Assembly: GCF_001885945.1 (NCBI RefSeq) | Contig: NZ_JXKQ01000009.1 | Coordinates: forward strand, 30,916 to 80,495 | Reading direction: 5' to 3' | Source: Enterococcus hermanniensis | GTDB taxonomy: Bacteria > Bacillota > Bacilli > Lactobacillales > Enterococcaceae | Length of the DNA stretch: 49,580 nt | Shown here: positions 44,375 to 49,580 of the stretch, piece after piece | Layout: every line of letters begins with the position of its first letter | Numbering within the stretch: position 1 is the first letter of the stretch | Notes under the pieces: model-generated | What the model was told of the DNA's origin: nothing | Databases searched by the model: none | What the model saw: only the letters and a program-made list of their open reading frames with translations | Program-made: the position numbers and the translations under genes

Positions 44375-46928
44375 AAAATCAGCACTTTTATCTGACCGTG
44401 ATTTATTTTTGAATTTACGTACCTCGATGCAAGGCCTTTCTGAAGAAGATGCACAAAGCCGTTTGGAAGAATATGGTCCTAATGAAGTATCTGCACAAAA
44501 ACCAACACCGGGGATTCTATTATTTTTACATGCCTTTAAAGATCCTTTCGTTTATGTATTGGCGTTATTAGCTATCGTTTCTTTAGCAACAAATGATGTT
44601 GAAGCGGCGGTTGTAATGACAATCATGATTTTAGCGAGTGTGTTAATTACTTTTATTCAAGAGTACCGTTCACAAAAAGCGAGTATTGAACTAAAAGAAA
44701 TGATCGAAAATACTGCAGCGATTACTCGAAATGGTGAAACAAAAGAAATTCCGATGGATGAAGTTGTTCCTGGTGACATTTTGACGTTAGCGACTGGCGA
44801 TATGATTCCAGCAGATGCCGTTTTGATTTGGACAAAAGATTTATTCGTCAACCAATCATCGTTAACGGGAGAATCAATGCCTGTTGAGAAATACTTAAGA
44901 GAAATTCGTGAAGTAACAGAAGAAACAACAGCATTGGACTTAACGAATCTTGTGTTTATGGGCACGGATGTTTTAAGTGGTCAAGGGAAAGCAATTATTT
45001 TAAAAACAGGTCAGCAAACCTTCTTTGGTGATATCGCTAAAAATGCCACGACAAAACGAGGTAAAACATCGTTTGACATTGGCTTAGCCAAAGTAAGCAA
45101 ATTATTATTACGGATGGTTTTAGTCCTATTCCCATTAGTTTTCTTAATCAACGGCTTAACAAAAGGTGATTGGAGTAGTGCATTCTTCTTTGCAATCGCT
45201 GTGGCTGTTGGATTAACTCCTGAGATGTTGCCAATGATCGTAAGTTCGAACTTGGCTAAAGGGGCATTAACGTTATCTAAACACAAAGTGATCGTTAAAG
45301 AATTGGCTTCGATCCAAAATTTAGGGAGTATGGATGTTCTCTGTACAGACAAAACCGGAACAATTACCGAAGACCGGGTCGTTTTAGTTCAGCATCTAGA
45401 TCCTTTAGGAAACGAAAATGAACAAGTATTAGATTTGGCGTTTATGAATTCAAGCTATCAAACGGGTTGGAAAAACCTAATGGATATTGCGGTAATCAAT
45501 TTTTTTGAAGAACAACAACGGCATTTACCTTATCAAACGGTCAAAAAAATCGATGAGATTCCATTTGATTTCTCACGTCGTCGCTTGACTGTGGTAATGA
45601 AGGCTGATGACCATCAATTGATGATCACAAAAGGTGCGGTGGAAGAAATGGCCTCCGTCTGTAAATATGTCGAAATTAATGGTGAAACGATGGAACTGAC
45701 GCCAGAAATTCGGCAAGAATTACAAGCAGTCAATGAAAAAATGAATCGCCAAGGAATGCGTGCCATTACAGTAGCTGTTCGTCGAGATGCGCATGATGAA
45801 GCCATTTATTCGACAGAAGATGAAAAGGATATGACCTTAGTCGGCTTTATGGGCTTTTTAGATCCCGCAAAAGCTTCAGCAAAACCAGCTATCAAATCAT
45901 TGCAGCAACATGGGGTCGCGGTAAAAGTATTGACCGGTGACAATGCAATTGTTGCTCAAAAAGTTTGTCAAGACGTGGGTATTCCAGTAGACAGCTTTAT
46001 TTTGGGCAATCAAGTGGATCAAATGTCAGAAGAAGAATTGCAACAAGCGGCAGAGACCACCAATTTATTTGCAAAGCTTAATCCAATGCAAAAATCACGG
46101 ATTATCGAAGCGCTCCAAACGAAAGGCCACACAGTGGGTTTTATGGGCGATGGTATCAATGATGCGCCAGCATTAAGAAAAGCGGATGTCGGGATTTCAG
46201 TTGATACAGCAGCAGATATCACGAAAGATGCTAGTTCGATTATTTTATTAGAAAAAAGTTTAGGCGTTTTAGAAAATGGGGTCATCGAAGGGCGACGTGT
46301 ATTCAGCAATATGATGAAATACATTAAGATTACGATCAGTTCAAACTTTGGAAATGTGTTTTCTATTTTAGTTGCTAGTGCCTTTCTTCCATTTCTACCT
46401 ATGTTATCGATTCAATTGTTATTACAAAATCTGATTTATGATATTGCTCAATTGACAATCCCTTGGGATAACGTAGATGAAGAAGAGTTGAGTGTACCAA
46501 CAAAATGGGAGACACGAGGTTTATTAAAATTTACCGTTTGTATCGGGCCAATCAGTTCAATATTTGATCTTTTGACTTTTTGGATCATGTGGAGCGTTTT
46601 TGGGGCAAATACCGTTGGAATGCAAAACTTATTCCAAACGGGTTGGTTCATGGTCGGCCTTACAACGCAATCATTAGTAGTATTAATGGTAAGGACTAAA
46701 AAGATTCCGTTTATCCAAAGCCGTCCAGCACCACAAGTTTTTATTAGTTCGTTATTAGCGGTAGTTGCTGGTGCGGTGGTCGTTTTAAGCCCATTAGCCG
46801 CTCAGTTTGATTTTGTTTCCTTGCCTAACACTTATTGGTTATGGTATATCGGCATCGTTATTGCTTACATGATAGCTACCCAATTAGGAAAAGTATTATA
46901 TATAAAACTTGCAAAAGAATGGATTTGA
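44319..46928 (+). CDS. mgtA: Magnesium-translocating P-type ATPase
   Basis: P3B-type ATPase importing magnesium across the cell membrane. The phosphorylation motif DKTGT begins at Asp344. TGES lies near 182-185 in the actuator domain, and GDGINDAPA starts at 610 in the hinge. VGLTPEMLPMIV in TM4 is diagnostic of MgtA/MgtB. About ten membrane segments are visible over 869 residues. Two adjacent ATGs (44319 and 44322) can serve as start after AGGAGG. The M-box leader directly supports the magnesium assignment. A strong terminator follows. Confidence 0.96.
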   Translation: MMNKKNLLARKVNKDQELKKSALLSDRDLFLNLRTSMQGLSEEDAQSRLEEYGPNEVSAQKPTPGILLFLHAFKDPFVYVLALLAIVSLATNDVEAAVVMTIMILASVLITFIQEYRSQKASIELKEMIENTAAITRNGETKEIPMDEVVPGDILTLATGDMIPADAVLIWTKDLFVNQSSLTGESMPVEKYLREIREVTEETTALDLTNLVFMGTDVLSGQGKAIILKTGQQTFFGDIAKNATTKRGKTSFDIGLAKVSKLLLRMVLVLFPLVFLINGLTKGDWSSAFFFAIAVAVGLTPEMLPMIVSSNLAKGALTLSKHKVIVKELASIQNLGSMDVLCTDKTGTITEDRVVLVQHLDPLGNENEQVLDLAFMNSSYQTGWKNLMDIAVINFFEEQQRHLPYQTVKKIDEIPFDFSRRRLTVVMKADDHQLMITKGAVEEMASVCKYVEINGETMELTPEIRQELQAVNEKMNRQGMRAITVAVRRDAHDEAIYSTEDEKDMTLVGFMGFLDPAKASAKPAIKSLQQHGVAVKVLTGDNAIVAQKVCQDVGIPVDSFILGNQVDQMSEEELQQAAETTNLFAKLNPMQKSRIIEALQTKGHTVGFMGDGINDAPALRKADVGISVDTAADITKDASSIILLEKSLGVLENGVIEGRRVFSNMMKYIKITISSNFGNVFSILVASAFLPFLPMLSIQLLLQNLIYDIAQLTIPWDNVDEEELSVPTKWETRGLLKFTVCIGPISSIFDLLTFWIMWSVFGANTVGMQNLFQTGWFMVGLTTQSLVVLMVRTKKIPFIQSRPAPQVFISSLLAVVAGAVVVLSPLAAQFDFVSLPNTYWLWYIGIVIAYMIATQLGKVLYIKLAKEWI

Positions 46929-46930
46929 AA

Positions 46931-46962
46931 TGTAACAGAAGAAGGTATAGCCTTCTTCTGTT
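46931..46962 (+). terminator. Intrinsic terminator after mgtA
   Basis: GTAACAGAAGAAGG / CCTTCTTCTGTTAC, perfect 14-bp stem with a TATAG loop, then T8. Confidence 0.94.
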
Positions 46963-48426
<1,464 letters not shown>

Positions 48427-48428
48427 TC

Positions 48429-49406
48429 ATGGCACAAAAAACAATGATCCAAGCAATTACAGATGCCTTAGCTCTGATGCTTGAAAAAGACAAAGAAGTT
48501 TTAATTTTCGGTGAAGATGTCGGTAAAAACGGCGGTGTTTTCCGTGCGACAGAAGGTCTTCAAGAAAAATTTGGCGAAGATCAAGTTTTCGATACGCCTT
48601 TAGCTGAATCAGGAATTGCCGGACTTGGTTTTGGACTGGCGTTACAAGGTTTTCGCCCAGTTCCAGAAATCCAATTCTTTGGCTTCGTTTTTGAAGCAAT
48701 GGATGAAATTGTAGGGCAAATGGCTCGTACACGTTATCGGATGGGGAATACACGTAATTTACCAATTACAATTCGTGCGCCTTTCGGTGGGGGTGTTCAT
48801 ACACCTGAACTTCATTCAGACAACTTAGAAGGTTTGATGGCACAATCACCTGGTTTACGCGTGGTGATTCCTTCGAATCCTTATGATGCAAAAGGACTAT
48901 TGATCGCTTCAATCCGCAACAATGATCCAGTTGTTTTCTTAGAACATATGAAACTTTATCGTTCATTCCGTGAAGAAGTTCCAGAAGGAATTTATGAAGT
49001 TCCGTTGGATAAAGCAGCCGTTACAAAAGAAGGTAGTGATATCTCAATCATTACTTATGGTGCAATGGTCCGTGAAGCAATCAAAGCGGCCGATAATTTA
49101 GCGAAAGACAATATCAATGCCGAAATTATTGACTTACGTACAGTCGCTCCGTTAGATGTGGAAACAATTATCAAATCAGTTGAAAAAACTGGCCGTGTAG
49201 TTGTTGTTCAAGAAGCTCAAAAACAAGCCGGTGTTTCTGCTCAAGTTATTTCTGAGATTTCAGAACGAGCGATCCTTTCTTTGGAAGCGCCAATCGGTCG
49301 TGTTTCTGCTCCGGACACTATTTTCCCATTCGGACAAGCTGAAGGTATTTGGTTACCAAATGCAGCAGATATCGAAGCAAAAGCGCGAGAAATCGCAACA
49401 TTTTAA
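48429..49406 (+). CDS. pdhB: Pyruvate dehydrogenase E1 beta subunit
   Basis: Partner of PdhA in the E1 heterotetramer. Transketolase-like pyrimidine-binding domain (about 4-180, with [20 protein letters not shown] and PEIQFFGF) and C-terminal domain (about 200-325). Length 325 residues. It is 2 bases from pdhA and 127 bases from pdhC. That gap is longer than usual for this operon and holds no clear terminator. Confidence 0.96.
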   Translation: MAQKTMIQAITDALALMLEKDKEVLIFGEDVGKNGGVFRATEGLQEKFGEDQVFDTPLAESGIAGLGFGLALQGFRPVPEIQFFGFVFEAMDEIVGQMARTRYRMGNTRNLPITIRAPFGGGVHTPELHSDNLEGLMAQSPGLRVVIPSNPYDAKGLLIASIRNNDPVVFLEHMKLYRSFREEVPEGIYEVPLDKAAVTKEGSDISIITYGAMVREAIKAADNLAKDNINAEIIDLRTVAPLDVETIIKSVEKTGRVVVVQEAQKQAGVSAQVISEISERAILSLEAPIGRVSAPDTIFPFGQAEGIWLPNAADIEAKAREIATF

Positions 49407-49533
49407 TTTGATTTACTGTTACCATTCGTCGAAATACAGCCTAAATGTGTTTTGATGAGTGGTACTTATAATGGAGACAAGCGGTTTATTTTTTGAAAAA
49501 TAAATACACTAGTAAAAATAAGGAGCGAATATC

Positions 49534-49580
49534 ATGGCTTATCAATTCAAATTACCGGATATTGGTGAAGGAATCGCAGA
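49534..49580 (+). CDS. pdhC: Dihydrolipoamide acetyltransferase E2, 5' fragment
   Basis: Partial: only the first 15 codons are in the window, reading MAYQFKLPDIGEGIA, the typical start of an E2 N-terminal lipoyl domain. AAGGAGCG precedes the ATG. Position after pdhA-pdhB supports the assignment. The rest of the gene is outside the window. Confidence 0.85.
   Translation, partial: MAYQFKLPDIGEGIA

Overview
The window is about 49.6 kb of low-GC Gram-positive chromosome. Gene content, protein sequences and layout (PolA, MutM, CoaE, NrdR, DnaB, DnaI; a Bacillus-type pur cluster with PurS/PurQ/small PurL; PerR; CtsR-type clpB control; PDH operon) fit Enterococcus or a close relative in the Lactobacillales. 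I cannot fix the species by eye. I found no rRNA, tRNA, insertion sequence, prophage, CRISPR array or plasmid gene. This is a core-chromosome region whose main interest is its regulatory DNA.

Layout. Positions 152-7270 hold DNA replication and repair: polA, mutM, coaE, nrdR, dnaB, dnaI. Positions 7387-10455 hold trmK, a Nif3-family gene and pepT in tandem. A flippase-like membrane protein (10554-11582) converges on a reverse-strand quinone-oxidoreductase-like gene (11603-12613). clpB (12772-15375) sits behind a CtsR operator that overlaps its promoter. Next come a secreted glucosaminidase with one LysM (15639-16499), cysK, perR, and a coupled alanine dehydrogenase / threonine dehydratase pair (18574-20690). 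A reverse-strand CorA-family gene follows (20733-21650).

Positions 21876-39318 are devoted to purines. xpt-pbuX (salvage and uptake) lies behind a complete guanine riboswitch in which I can trace aptamer, antiterminator and terminator. purE-purK, then purB, are preceded by a PurBox pair. purCSQLFMNHD (27782-37568) is a near-gapless operon behind a second PurBox pair. guaC (38341-39318) follows a small unknown gene. A 123-residue unknown gene is divergent from purC and sits between the two pur units. Together these genes make IMP de novo, salvage xanthine/guanine, and return GMP to IMP.

Positions 39468-43916 are more accessory: an orphan PTS EIIC, a 104-residue unknown gene whose promoter contains a near-perfect LexA/SOS box, a PaiA-like acetyltransferase, a MocR-type regulator, and a nitroreductase broken by one extra T in a T6 run. 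Positions 43913-46928 hold an M-box magnesium riboswitch and mgtA. Between them lie a second hairpin and a short upstream ORF with an acidic start, which may be a second control layer. The window ends in pdhA, pdhB and the first codons of pdhC.

Most promising for novelty: the SOS-box-controlled small gene at 40668, the uORF/hairpin between the M-box and mgtA, the unknown gene divergent from purC, and missing metal or cluster ligands in DnaI and PurF.
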